NCBI GenBank assembly: GCA_035294245.1
Contig: DATGLG010000012.1
Location: 150,695-214,694 of the forward strand
Source: DATGLG01 sp035294245
Lineage (GTDB): Bacteria > Pseudomonadota > Alphaproteobacteria > JACZXZ01
Direction: 5' to 3'
DNA length: 64,000 bases
Part shown: positions 49,943 through 57,327 of the stretch, in pieces
Layout of the letters: each line of letters begins with the position of its first letter
How positions within the stretch are numbered: position 1 is the first letter of the stretch
Program-made: the position numbers and the translations under genes
The notes under the pieces: generated by a model
Told to the model about the DNA's origin: nothing
What the model saw: only the letters and a program-made list of their open reading frames with translations
The model's database searches: none

Positions 49943-51425
49943 GGTCGGCGCGGCCGCGCGTCTTGTGGAGATAGAGGGCGCGGCGGTCGCGCGGCGGACC
50001 GGCGGAGTCGGGGAGGTCGATCGCATAGTCGACCGGCCGCGCATGGTCGGCCAGGAGCAGGGCCGGGTCGTAGACGCTGTTGAACTTCCACAGGCTCTTG
50101 ACGAAATTGGTCTGCCCCTTGAGCAGCAGCTTGCCCGCGAGCGCCGTCGTGCTGCGCAGGGCCTGCCAGCCGAGATGCTTGCGGTTCAGCACCTGCTGGG
50201 TCTCGACCAGCTCCTGATAGAACTCGGCGAGCGGCAGCTTCGTCGGCAGCACGCAATGCTGAATGTCGAAGAGGCGGTAGTCCCGCGTCTGCAGGCGGCG
50301 CGTCTCGGTCAGCCAGCTCTCGGTGCCGGGATAAGGGGTGTTGACGCTGATGTTCACCACCTCGGGCACCTCGAGGCACCAGCGGCGCACCGCGGCGAAG
50401 CGCTCGCGGTCCCAGTCGGGATCGGCGATCAGGTTGATGGCGACGTGGATGCCGAGGGAGCGCGCGAACTCGAGGGCCTCGAAATTGCGCCCGAGCGGCA
50501 GGCGCTTGCGATATTTGCGCAACCCCTCCTCGTCGAGGGCCTCGAGCCCGAGGAAGATATAGGCGAGGCCGAGGCGCTTCCAGAAGCGGAACACCTCCTT
50601 GTTGCGCAGGAGCACGTCGCCGCGCGTCTCGAGGTAGTAGCGCTTGGCGATGCCGGCCTGGGCGATCGCCTCGCCCACCGCGAAGCCGTGCTGGTCCTGG
50701 ATGAAGGCGACGTCGTCGACGATGAAGACCCCGGGCGCGGCGATGCTGCGCAGATCCTCGACGATGCGCGCCGGGCTGCGCAGGCGATAGCTGCGGCCGT
50801 AGAAGGTCCAGGCGCTGCAGAAGGTGCAGTCCCAGGGGCAGCCGCGCGAGAGCTCGATCGAGGCGCAGGGATCGAGGATGCCGAGGAAGTATTTGCGGCG
50901 ATGGCGCAGGAGGTCGCGCGCGGGGTTGAGGTCGTCGAGGCTCAAGGCGAGGCGCGGCGGCGGCCCCTCGCCCGCCGCGGTGACGGCGCCCGGCACGGCG
51001 GCGACGGCGTCCTTACCGGCGGCGAGCGCGTCGAGCAGAAGGGGCAGGCCCGCCTCGCCCTCGCCCTTGAGCACGCAATCGATGGCGCCGCCGCCATGGG
51101 TGAGGAAGGCGGGGGCGATGAAGGAGGCGCTGTGCCCGCCGATCAGCACATAGCAGGACGGCAGCAGGCGCTTCGTCAGCTTGGCCAGCTCGACGATCTC
51201 GGGAACGTTGGCGAGGTAATTGCACGAGACGGCGACGAGATCGGGGCGCCAATCGACAAGCTGGCGCTCGAAGGCGCGCGGGCTCTCCACCTGGAGATCG
51301 ATCAGGCGCACGGCGTGGCCGCGCGCGCGCGCCGCCGCCGCCGCCAGCTCGAGGCCGAGGGGCTCGAGGCGGAGGAACACCTTGGAATACATCAAGGGGC
51401 CGGGATGGACGGCGAAGACTTTCAT
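49881..51425 (-). CDS. B12-binding radical SAM protein, hopanoid C-3 methylase (HpnR)-like
   Basis: A 514-residue protein. The N-terminal cobalamin-binding domain (about 1-140) starts MKVFAVHPGPLMYSKVFLRLEPLGLELAAAA. The radical SAM domain carries ELSRGCPWDCTFCSAWTFYGRSYRLRSP (CxxxCxxC), then YYLETRGDVLLRNKEVFRFWKRLGLAYIFLGLEALDEEGL. The C-terminal part has NTPYPGTESWLTE and LPLAEFYQELVETQQVLNRKHLGW. The whole reminds me of HpnR, which methylates C-3 of hopanoids; close relatives with other substrates cannot be excluded. No strong RBS. The last codons are duplicated at 46441-46501. Confidence 0.75.
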   Translation of the reverse strand: MKVFAVHPGPLMYSKVFLRLEPLGLELAAAAARARGHAVRLIDLQVESPRAFERQLVDWRPDLVAVSCNYLANVPEIVELAKLTKRLLPSCYVLIGGHSASFIAPAFLTHGGGAIDCVLKGEGEAGLPLLLDALAAGKDAVAAVPGAVTAAGEGPPPRLALSLDDLNPARDLLRHRRKYFLGILDPCASIELSRGCPWDCTFCSAWTFYGRSYRLRSPARIVEDLRSIAAPGVFIVDDVAFIQDQHGFAVGEAIAQAGIAKRYYLETRGDVLLRNKEVFRFWKRLGLAYIFLGLEALDEEGLRKYRKRLPLGRNFEALEFARSLGIHVAINLIADPDWDRERFAAVRRWCLEVPEVVNISVNTPYPGTESWLTETRRLQTRDYRLFDIQHCVLPTKLPLAEFYQELVETQQVLNRKHLGWQALRSTTALAGKLLLKGQTNFVKSLWKFNSVYDPALLLADHARPVDYAIDLPDSAGPPRDRRALYLHKTRGRADRAVDESTERFVDATRMGAAP

Positions 51426-51809
51426 CCGTCTTTCAACTCTCGCCCCCGCCCGCGGGTTCCGGCGCAAGGTGCTGCGCCGCGGGCTGCGCCGAAAGGGGCC
51501 CCGCCGGCGCGAGCCGGCGGGGCGGAGGTGGGAGGGGCGCGTCACGTCAACGAGACATCCGTGATACGCCACTCGCCCCCCGACCCGGCGCTGGGACGTT
51601 GGGGGGACGCGCCGGGTAAACTTTCAGCGTGCCGTCGCGCGGGCCGGTAGCGAGGTGGCGCGAGGTGAGAGCGGAGCGCGGCGAAATGTCTGGGTTCAAT
51701 CACCAACAGGAACCGTCATTCCCGCGAAAGCGGGAATCCAGCAAGCCTGGGCCCCCGCTTCCGCGGGGGTGACGAGAAAGTGCGCCAACCCTAAAACATA
51801 CTGCGCCCG
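51426..51809. repeat. Gene-free gap with R1 palindrome
   Basis: A 384-base gap upstream of the radical SAM gene. An R1 element at 51715-51774 has nested arms (TCCCGCGAAAGCGGGA and CCCCCGCTTCCGCGGGGG). GGGACGTTGGGGGGACG lies near 51594. No credible coding frame or promoter was recognised with confidence. Confidence 0.65.
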
Positions 51810-51977
51810 CTAATACCCGCCGCCGCCACCGCCTCCACCACCACCTCCGCCGCCGCGCATGGCGTCGTCGCTGTGGCTGCTCTGGCCGCTCTGCATCGGA
51901 GCGTGCTGCATGGACATGTCGCAGCCCATGAGCGCTGCGAGCATGACGATAAGCGCCGCAATTGTCCTGATCGGCAT
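51810..51977 (-). CDS. Micro-lipoprotein with poly-glycine C-terminus (55 aa)
   Basis: This short frame is below ordinary gene-calling limits but well supported. GGAGG lies 7 bases before the ATG. A signal sequence (MPIRTIAALIVMLAALMGC) ends in a lipobox with Cys19, predicting lipidation and membrane anchoring. The mature 37 residues are polar, Met/Gln/Ser-rich (SMQHAPMQSGQSSHSDDAM), then Arg, thirteen glycines and a final Tyr. The layout matches the 49-residue gene just upstream, and the promoters align. Aspartate after Cys (Cys-Asp) would favour inner-membrane retention by the +2 rule. Function unknown. Confidence 0.7.
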   Translation of the reverse strand: MPIRTIAALIVMLAALMGCDMSMQHAPMQSGQSSHSDDAMRGGGGGGGGGGGGGY

Positions 51978-52038
51978 GGCGAAACCTCCGGCCCCCTCGC
52001 TCCCGACGCCATGCTAGTGCGCGGCGCAGGGCGCGGCG

Positions 52039-52064
52039 CTCAAACTGCCGTGAGAGCCCCGTGA
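52039..52064 (-). promoter_or_regulatory. 26-bp direct-repeat operator, copy 1
   Basis: Plus-strand order: CTCAAAC, two bases, CCGTGAG, four bases, CCGTGA. The two CCGTGA half-sites are exactly 11 bp apart. It ends 61 bases before the start of the 55-aa lipoprotein gene. Confidence 0.65.
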
Positions 52065-52070
52065 CCCGCG

Positions 52071-52096
52071 GTCAAACTCCCGTGAGATGAGCGTGA
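52071..52096 (-). promoter_or_regulatory. 26-bp direct-repeat operator, copy 2
   Basis: GTCAAAC, two bases, CCGTGAG, then GCGTGA with the same 11-bp half-site spacing. It is 32 bp (three helical turns) from copy 1 and lies between the two micro-lipoprotein genes. Confidence 0.6.
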
Positions 52097-52108
52097 GGAA
52101 CGGCGGCG

Positions 52109-52258
52109 CTACATGCCGCCACCGCCTCCACCGCCACCGCCCTCGCCGCGGAGCGGGCTCTCGGTGCCGGCGGGTTGCGGCGAAGTCTGGGAAGCGGGGC
52201 CGCAGCCCGCGAGAAGGACGAGCAAGGCGGCAAGAGCAAGCGCGATCCGCAGTGTCAT
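52109..52258 (-). CDS. Micro-lipoprotein with poly-glycine C-terminus (49 aa)
   Basis: A second short frame with the same design: GGAGG eight bases before the ATG, signal sequence MTLRIALALAALLVLLAGC with a canonical LAGC lipobox (Cys19), then a 30-residue polar mature part (GPASQTSPQPAGTESPLRGE) followed by nine glycines and a final Met. The +2 residue is Gly, which would allow outer-membrane sorting, unlike the sister protein. The two proteins share little sequence beyond layout. Upstream bases to the RBS align with those of the sister gene (TAG-x-x-T, GGGAGC, GGGGGC-GGAGG). Confidence 0.7.
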   Translation of the reverse strand: MTLRIALALAALLVLLAGCGPASQTSPQPAGTESPLRGEGGGGGGGGGM

Positions 52259-52323
52259 GGCACGATCCTCCGCCCCCTCAGGCTCCCATGGACGAGTCTA
52301 GCGCGGGCGCGCGTGGCGGAAGG

Positions 52324-52349
52324 GTCAAACCCCCGTGAGGCCGCCGTGA
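52324..52349 (-). promoter_or_regulatory. 26-bp direct-repeat operator, copy 3
   Basis: GTCAAAC, two bases, CCGTGAG, four bases, CCGTGA, identical in layout to copies 1 and 2. It ends 65 bases before the 49-aa lipoprotein start, nearly the same distance as copy 1 from its gene. Confidence 0.65.
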
Positions 52350-52430
52350 GCGGCCGAACAAAGAAAAGAAAGAGGATGAGGCCGCCGTGAGCGGCGGCCG
52401 GACAAGAAAGACAGCGAGGCCGCCGTGAGC
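52337..52430. repeat. Three copies of GAGGCCGCCGTGAGC, 41 and 38 bp apart
   Basis: Copies start at 52337, 52378 and 52416. The first is the right half of the 26-bp operator; the others lack the TCAAAC half. The intervening stretch is purine-rich (AAGAAAAGAAAGAGG). The array lies between the 49-aa lipoprotein gene and the GlsB-like gene. Confidence 0.75.
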
Positions 52431-52434
52431 GCGC

Positions 52435-52692
52435 TCAGACCGCGCGGCGGCGGAAGAGCGCGTGATAGACGACGAGCACGATGATCGCGCCGATGATCGC
52501 GACGAGGAAGCTGTAGAGATTGAAGCCGGTGACGCCTTCGGCGCCGAAGGCCGAGAAGACGAAGCCGCCGACCAGCGCGCCGACGATGCCGAGGACGATA
52601 TCGAGGATGAACCCCTCGCCCTGGCGATTGACGATCTTGCTGGCGATGAAGCCCGAGATGAGGCCGAGAACGAGCCAGCCGATGATCGACAT
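52435..52692 (-). CDS. GlsB/YeaQ/YmgE-family membrane protein
   Basis: An 85-residue integral membrane protein with three hydrophobic helices, starting MSIIGWLVLGLISGFIASKIV, then GFILDIVLGIVGALVGGFVF and LYSFLVAIIGAIIVLVVYHALF. The family (transglycosylase-associated, PF04226) is linked to envelope or general stress responses. GGAGGGGG precedes the ATG at 52692. It lies upstream of the two micro-lipoproteins on the same strand but separated by the operator array. Confidence 0.92.
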   Translation of the reverse strand: MSIIGWLVLGLISGFIASKIVNRQGEGFILDIVLGIVGALVGGFVFSAFGAEGVTGFNLYSFLVAIIGAIIVLVVYHALFRRRAV

Positions 52693-52793
52693 ATCCCCCT
52701 CCTTCGTTGCGCGGGCCCGAATCGCCGTATCACTTATCGCCGCAGGAGACGCGATGGCGGGGCCCACGGGTCTCGACTGACCGGATAAGTGGA

Positions 52794-52865
52794 GCGCGGC
52801 GGCCGCGAGGGCAAGAGCGCGGCGGCCGCGAGGGCAAGAGCGGGGCCGCGCCGCGAGGGCGCCAG
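52794..52865. repeat. 23-bp tandem repeat, two perfect and one degenerate copy
   Basis: Two perfect units with CGCGGCGGCCGCGAGGGC cover 52794-52816 and 52817-52839; a third, diverged unit follows. It lies between the GlsB-like gene and the small frame at 52934. It is a probable slippage product. Confidence 0.75.
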
Positions 52866-52933
52866 CGCGGGCCATTAACAGAATATTCAACCGCCGCGCA
52901 TAGCCTGCCAAGGACGACAACCCAGGCCGAGCC

Positions 52934-53158
52934 ATGCCCTCGCCCGCACCCCTGCTGCGCATCCGCTGCTACCGCGTCGCCGTTCGCCGCGATCCGGGTG
53001 CCGCCTGGCTGAGCTACGGCTTTGCGAGCAGCGACGAGGCGTGGCTCTTCGCCTATCGCCGCCAGCTCGAAGGCCACATGGTGATCGGCCCCGCTCCCGT
53101 CCACGACTGGAGCGCGCTTCACCCCCTGCTCGCTCCCGCTCCCGCCGCGTCGCCTTAG
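52934..53158 (+). CDS. Small hypothetical protein (74 aa)
   Basis: A compact frame with RIRCYRVAVRRDPGAAWLSYGFASSDEAWLFAYRRQLEGHMVIG, then a Pro/Ala-rich tail. No signal peptide or membrane segment. The sequence is well mixed and not like a shadow frame. TTAA-N7-TTCAA at 52875-52889, an imperfect CtrA-like site, lies 45 bases upstream. The RBS is weak. No family recognised. Confidence 0.45.
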   Translation: MPSPAPLLRIRCYRVAVRRDPGAAWLSYGFASSDEAWLFAYRRQLEGHMVIGPAPVHDWSALHPLLAPAPAASP

Positions 53159-53168
53159 ATCACGCCGT

Positions 53169-53314
53169 CGTCATCGCGAGCCCCGCGAAGCGGTCGCGGT
53201 CGTCATGGCGAGGACCGCGACACCGAGCGCAAGCGAGGCGCGGGACGACGCCATCCAGGATGTTTGCGGAAGGCTGAATCGCTTCCCCCTCGCGAAGCTC
53301 GGGGTCGCGATGAC
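53169..53314. repeat. R2-type dispersed palindromic repeat
   Basis: GTCATCGCGAGCCCCGCG at the left and CTCGCGAAGCTCGGGGTCGCGATGAC at the right form long imperfect inverted arms, as in the R2 copies at 46295-46394 and 49716-49808. The centre has a divergent insert. Confidence 0.8.
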
Positions 53315-53378
53315 ATCCAATGACGTCTCCCCGCCTCGCCGCGCCCGTGGTCCTCGTGACGCGCGAGGGAGGTTGCCC

Positions 53379-53819
53379 CTACACCTTGAGTGCGGCGCGC
53401 GTCTTCTGGTCCAGCTTGCCCGTCGCCGGGATGTGATGGACCTCCTGGAAGTTCTTCAGGCTCTCGCGCGTCTTCGGCCCCATCTTGCCGTCGACGTTGA
53501 GATGGGCACCCTGCTCGTTGAGGGCCTGCTGCGCGCGCTTCACGAGATCGCTCTGGCTGCCGCTCTCGCTCTGGCTCTGCTTGTGCATCATCTTGTGATG
53601 GGCGGCGTGGCCCGTCTGGCCCTGCTCCTGGGTCCCCATGTTGCCGCCGCCTTGCGGCGCGGCGGTGCCGTGGGTGGCCGAGCCCGCGCTGTTATTGGGC
53701 TGCATCGCGGGCGCATTGCCGCCCGGCTGGCCTTGGGTCTGCGCCATCGCCGTGCCGGCGAAGGCGAGCGCCGCGGCGAGCGCTGCGGGTGCTGCGAAAT
53801 CGAGACGTCTCTTCCTCAT
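53379..53819 (-). CDS. Secreted peptidoglycan-binding-domain protein
   Basis: A 146-residue protein with a signal peptide (MRKRRLDFAAPAALAAALAFAGTAMA), a low-complexity Gln/Gly/His/Asn-rich linker (about 27-90), and a C-terminal PG_binding_1 domain (about 92-145: LVKRAQQALNEQGAHLNVDGKMGPKTRESLKNFQEVHHIPATGKLDQKT). It probably docks to the cell wall. GGAGG precedes the ATG. It is followed on the same strand by a PRC-barrel-like lipoprotein. Confidence 0.88.
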   Translation of the reverse strand: MRKRRLDFAAPAALAAALAFAGTAMAQTQGQPGGNAPAMQPNNSAGSATHGTAAPQGGGNMGTQEQGQTGHAAHHKMMHKQSQSESGSQSDLVKRAQQALNEQGAHLNVDGKMGPKTRESLKNFQEVHHIPATGKLDQKTRAALKV

Positions 53820-53924
53820 GGGATCCTCCAGGTCTTGCAGGTGGTGGGGAGACGGGCGCGCCAGCTCTGCGCCCCGCGCGGCGCCCGCGGAGATCCGCCG
53901 TGGCGTCCGCCGCTATTGCATCCG

Positions 53925-54758
53925 CTATTGCATCACCCCGGCGGTGCCGTAGGCCTGCTGGAGCTGGGCCATCTGGTAGTGCGGCATCGCCTGCCAGGTC
54001 GCGAGCGGCGCGTTGAGCACGACGCGGCCGTTGATGTAGCTGGCGCTCGTCGCCGGCACCGCGATGTAATAGCCGGCGCCGAGGCTGGGCCCGGAGACGA
54101 TGGCGTAGCGCACGGCGCCGGTCGCGGGATCGACGGCGTTGCCAGCGAGCGTGCCCACATAGGTCCCGGTCGAATCATAGACCGGCGCGCCGGTGGCGCC
54201 GCCGCGCCAGGCGAGCATCATCGGCCCGCTCCCGAGCGGCGCCGTCGCCGGCGTCACCGCGACGGGGGGCAGGCCCGTCGACGGCGCCACGGCGGGGACG
54301 GCGAGCACGGTCTGGCGCATATTGGTGGGCGGGTAATGCTCCTCGAGCTCGGCCAGGCTGTAATGGCGATAGGCGAGAAGCTCGGCACGGCGCTGATCGA
54401 CCCAGGCGGCGTTGTTGGTGATGCGCAGCCCGGAGACCGGGATCAGCAGATAGCCGTAATAGGAGCGGTCGGAGACGGCAACGTAGCGCGTGGTGTCGCC
54501 CGAGGGATGATAGAGCACGTAGCTCACCACCCCGACATAGTCGTTGTCGCGATCCTCGACGGTGCGCCCGACGAGGGGATCCTGATCCGTCATCACATAG
54601 CCTTGCGGCGGCACGCTCGTGGTGTACCAGGCCGTATTGCTCGCGCTGGAGGGCGGCGGGTTGTTGGGGCTCGCGTAACGCGGCGTGGAGCAGGCCGCGA
54701 GGGCAAGGCAGGCGCCGAGCAGCGCCAAGCTCCGAGAGGCGATCACGGCATCACCCAT
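53925..54758 (-). CDS. PRC-barrel-like lipoprotein
   Basis: A 277-residue protein with a lipobox (LLGACLALAAC, Cys about 25). The mature part has two repeats of a PRC-barrel-like kind: QDPLVGRTVEDRDNDYVGVVSYVLYHPSGDTTRYVAVSD and GAPVYDSTGTYVGTLAGNAVDPATGAVRYAIVSG, each followed by a hydrophobic strand (YLLIPVSGLRI and YYIAVPATSASYI). Such domains bind other macromolecules. Start at ATG 54758 or GTG 54746, both without a strong RBS. Envelope stress context with the neighbouring genes is suggested only by position. Confidence 0.75.
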   Translation of the reverse strand: MGDAVIASRSLALLGACLALAACSTPRYASPNNPPPSSASNTAWYTTSVPPQGYVMTDQDPLVGRTVEDRDNDYVGVVSYVLYHPSGDTTRYVAVSDRSYYGYLLIPVSGLRITNNAAWVDQRRAELLAYRHYSLAELEEHYPPTNMRQTVLAVPAVAPSTGLPPVAVTPATAPLGSGPMMLAWRGGATGAPVYDSTGTYVGTLAGNAVDPATGAVRYAIVSGPSLGAGYYIAVPATSASYINGRVVLNAPLATWQAMPHYQMAQLQQAYGTAGVMQ

Positions 54759-54841
54759 TCGCAAAATGCCATAAAAGCATGCTTGGTAACGCCTGGGGGA
54801 TGCTGCGAGTTCCCGCCGAGGACCGCGCTCGGCGCGGGCGC

Positions 54842-55333
54842 TCAGCCGCCGGCCGCCGCCGCGGGCCAGGGCATCACCGGGACCGCCGAGACCGAGTTCT
54901 TGGGCGAGCCGTTCACCAGCTTGTCGGAATAGGCGAGATAGACGAGGGTGCGGCGCTTGGCGTCCCAGAAGCGCACGACGCGGAGATGCTTGAACATGAC
55001 CGAGCGGCGCTCGGTGAATACCTCCGCCTTGGCCGGGAGCTTGGCGGGAAGTGCGATGGGCCCGGTCTGACGGCAGGCGATCGCCGCATCGGAAGTGTCC
55101 TCGGCGACCCCCACCATCCCCTTCACCCCGCCGGTCCGCGCGCGGCTCAGGAAGCAGGCGACGCCGGGGATCTCCGGATCGTCGAAGGCGGAGACGACGA
55201 TCTTGTTGTCGGGGCCGAGGAGCTTGAACTCGGTGTTGACCGAGCCGAGCTCGTCCGAGGCGGCACGGGCGGCGGCGGGGATGGCGATGAGCACGGCGGC
55301 GATCGCGGCGACGAGGATGGAGCGTTGGGTCAT
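54842..55333 (-). CDS. creA: CreA-family periplasmic protein
   Basis: A 163-residue protein with a signal peptide ending AARAASDE. The CreA core is clear: LGSVNTEFKLLGPDNKIVVSAFDDPEIPGVACFLSRARTGG, AEDTSDAAIACRQTGPIAL and RVVRFWDAKRRTLVYLAYSDKLVNGSPKNSVSAVPV. The family is conserved but has no established biochemical role. GAGG is upstream of the ATG. Confidence 0.92.
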   Translation of the reverse strand: MTQRSILVAAIAAVLIAIPAAARAASDELGSVNTEFKLLGPDNKIVVSAFDDPEIPGVACFLSRARTGGVKGMVGVAEDTSDAAIACRQTGPIALPAKLPAKAEVFTERRSVMFKHLRVVRFWDAKRRTLVYLAYSDKLVNGSPKNSVSAVPVMPWPAAAAGG

Positions 55334-55378
55334 GAGAACCTCGGAGATGGAACGGGAGCGGCAGCACCATCTTTATCC

Positions 55379-55526
55379 GTCATCCCGGACAAGCGGAATT
55401 CCGGCGATGCTGGAATTCCGCGCGATCCGGGATCCAGGCGGTGCGTATTCATGTGGGTTTCGGATCGCGCGGCTCGCAAGACCGGGAAGCAAGCTTTTCC
55501 GGGCTCGCCTGCGCTTCCGGAATGAC
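55379..55526. repeat. R1-type palindromic repeat, long form
   Basis: It starts GTCATCCCGGACAAGCGG and ends CTTCCGGAATGAC, with an internal GGAATTCC-type arm pair (GCGGAATTCCGGCGATGCTGGAATTCCGC). It fills the gap between creA and the RidA gene. Confidence 0.75.
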
Positions 55527-55546
55527 GGAGATAGTCGCCGCGGTCC

Positions 55547-56008
55547 CTAGCGCACCGCGAGGATCGCCTCGATCTCGACGGGAATGCCGCCGGGAAGCGA
55601 GCTCATCCCCACCGCCGAGCGGGCGTGCCGCCCGCGCTCGCCGAAGACCTCGACGAAGAGGTCGGAGCAGCCGTTGATCACCTTGGGATGGTCCGTGAAA
55701 TCGGGGGCGGCGTTGACCATGCCGAGGACCTTCACCACCTCCTCGACGCGGTCGAGATCGCCATCGAGCGCGTCCCTCGTCGCGGCGATGAGCACGAGCC
55801 CGACCTGGCGCGCATGCTTGTAGCCCTCCTCGACCGTCATCCCGGCCCCGAGCTTGCCCTTGGGCATGGCGCCGCCGGGATAGCTCGGCCCCTTGCCCGA
55901 GAGATAGAGAAGATGGCCCGCGCGCTTGGCATGGACATAGGTGCCGAGGGGGCTGCCGACCACGGGCAAAGTGATGCCCAGGGCCTTGAGGCGCTGCTCG
56001 ATCTGCAT
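55547..56008 (-). CDS. RidA (YjgF/YER057c/UK114)-family protein
   Basis: A 153-residue enamine/imine deaminase-like protein. The catalytic Arg is in ARSAVGMSSLP, with a following Glu in PVEIEAILAV. It begins IEQRLKALGITLPVVGSPLGTYVHAKRAGHLLYLSGKGP. RidA-type proteins hydrolyse reactive 2-aminoacrylate-type imines; this long form belongs to a subgroup whose exact role is not established. It stands alone next to a methyltransferase gene. Confidence 0.9.
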   Translation of the reverse strand: MQIEQRLKALGITLPVVGSPLGTYVHAKRAGHLLYLSGKGPSYPGGAMPKGKLGAGMTVEEGYKHARQVGLVLIAATRDALDGDLDRVEEVVKVLGMVNAAPDFTDHPKVINGCSDLFVEVFGERGRHARSAVGMSSLPGGIPVEIEAILAVR

Positions 56009-56105
56009 GGGGTCCTCGTGGATGGCGATTGCTTGCCGAGCTTAGCGTGCCGCACGCCGCGGCGAAAGCCCGCTCGCCGCCGGCGCATGCCGCCGACGGC
56101 CGCGG

Positions 56106-57050
56106 TCACGGCTGCGCCTCATTCACCCGCAGCCAGAAGGAATAGCCGAGCAGGCCATAGGCGCGCGTCTCGGCATGGGCGCGGGCGCGGGCGAGCGCAG
56201 GATCGGCCCAGAGCGGGGCCGTCGCCTCGCGCAGCGCCGCGTCGAAGCCGATGAAGGCGTTGGGAAGAAGGATCGTGAACTTGCGCGGATTGGCGAGCAA
56301 CCAAGCGGCCAGCAGATATTGCTCGGAGTAATGGCGGTCGGCCCATTCGGGCTGGTAGTCGTAGGGCAGCAGGATGTCGTGGACGTGCACGACCACGCCG
56401 CGCTTGAGCCGCGGCAGCACCTCGAGGAACAGCATCGCGACGTCGGAGTTCTGGAAGACGCGGTGCGAGCTGTCGATGAAGAGGAGATCGCCGGGCTCGA
56501 GGCGCTCGAAGGTCTCGGGCGGCAGCGTCTCCGCCGGGGCGCGGATGATCTCGTCGGCGACGGCGGCGATCTCGGCGCGCGGCTGCGGGTCGCAGGAGAC
56601 GATGCGCGTCGGCAGGCCGTATTCGCGGATGGCGCGGCGGGCGAAGCGCGTCGAGTTGCCCGAGCCGATCTCGAGCATGAGGGGCGGGCGCAGGCTGCGC
56701 AGGAAGCCGAGGAGCGCGATCGCGTCGAGCCCATGAAAATAAGTGTTGAAGAAATCGGGCTCGATGGCATCGCTTCCGGCCGCGTTGCCACCCGCCTGCC
56801 GCTGCGCGATGGCGCGGGCAAGCGGCTCGACGGCGGTGAATTCGCGCAGCCGCGCCGCGTAATCCGCGCGGCCGGCCTCGATGAGAGCGTGAAGCTCCGG
56901 ATGGGGCGGCTTGCCATAGCCATAGCGCGGCTGCGGCGTGATGGGATATTCGAGGATGACTGGATAGGCGGGGGCCACCAGCGCCGGCAAGCGCCACTCG
57001 AAATATCGCTGGTAAATGGCGCGGGCCAGGCGGTCGACGAGCTTCGGCAT
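56106..57050 (-). CDS. Class I SAM-dependent methyltransferase
   Basis: A 314-residue protein with a Methyltransf_24-type core: LMLEIGSGNSTRFARRAIREYG (SAM loop), RIVSCDPQPRAEIAAVADE, GDLLFIDSSHRVFQNSDVAMLFLEVLPRLKRGVVVHVHDILLPYDY and YLLAAWLLANPRKFTILLPNAFIGFD. An N-terminal helical extension of about 95 residues precedes it. The ATG at 57050 has GAGGGGG upstream. Substrate unknown; family relatives modify surface glycans. Confidence 0.82.
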   Translation of the reverse strand: MPKLVDRLARAIYQRYFEWRLPALVAPAYPVILEYPITPQPRYGYGKPPHPELHALIEAGRADYAARLREFTAVEPLARAIAQRQAGGNAAGSDAIEPDFFNTYFHGLDAIALLGFLRSLRPPLMLEIGSGNSTRFARRAIREYGLPTRIVSCDPQPRAEIAAVADEIIRAPAETLPPETFERLEPGDLLFIDSSHRVFQNSDVAMLFLEVLPRLKRGVVVHVHDILLPYDYQPEWADRHYSEQYLLAAWLLANPRKFTILLPNAFIGFDAALREATAPLWADPALARARAHAETRAYGLLGYSFWLRVNEAQP

Positions 57051-57172
57051 ACGGCATCCCCCTCGTTGCGGCGCGCGGAGAATAGCGGAAACGTCGCGGT
57101 CGGCCAACTTGACTTGCTAGCGACCACTCGGCTTACACGCGCATAAGGAGGCGTCCGCGCCATTTATTCGCC

Positions 57173-57289
57173 GTCGTTCCCGCGGAAGCGGGAACCCAGC
57201 CGCTCCAATGCTTTCTGGGTCCCGGCTCTGCGCGGAGCCTGTCCTCGGGCCCGCCTTCGGCGGGACCCGGGGGCTCCGGCCGGGACGAC
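57173..57289. repeat. R1-type palindromic repeat, long form
   Basis: GTCGTTCCCGCGGAAGCGGGAACCCAG at the left and CCGGCCGGGACGAC at the right, with internal hairpins (GGGCCCGCCTTCGGCGGGACCC). It is close in sequence to 42485-42566 but has a longer centre. Confidence 0.85.
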
Positions 57290-57327
57290 GATCTTCGCGG
57301 GTTAGCAGCGCTCCGTCCGAAATCCTC

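Noticed and set aside
44500..51809. Mobile element or CRISPR as explanation for the repeats
   Set aside because: No transposase, integrase, terminal inverted repeat with target duplication, or regular spacer pattern was found; the repeats are palindromic intergenic units.
51791..52012. Minus-strand frame of 73 codons over the 55-aa lipoprotein
   Set aside because: It is in another frame, lacks an RBS and hydrophobic signal; the frame at 51810-51977 has RBS, lipobox and stop in good order.
52278..52733. Minus-strand 151-codon Ser/Arg/Ala-rich frame over the operator array and GlsB gene
   Set aside because: It is a shadow of the GlsB gene and tandem repeats, with composition typical of a frame-shifted high-GC sequence.
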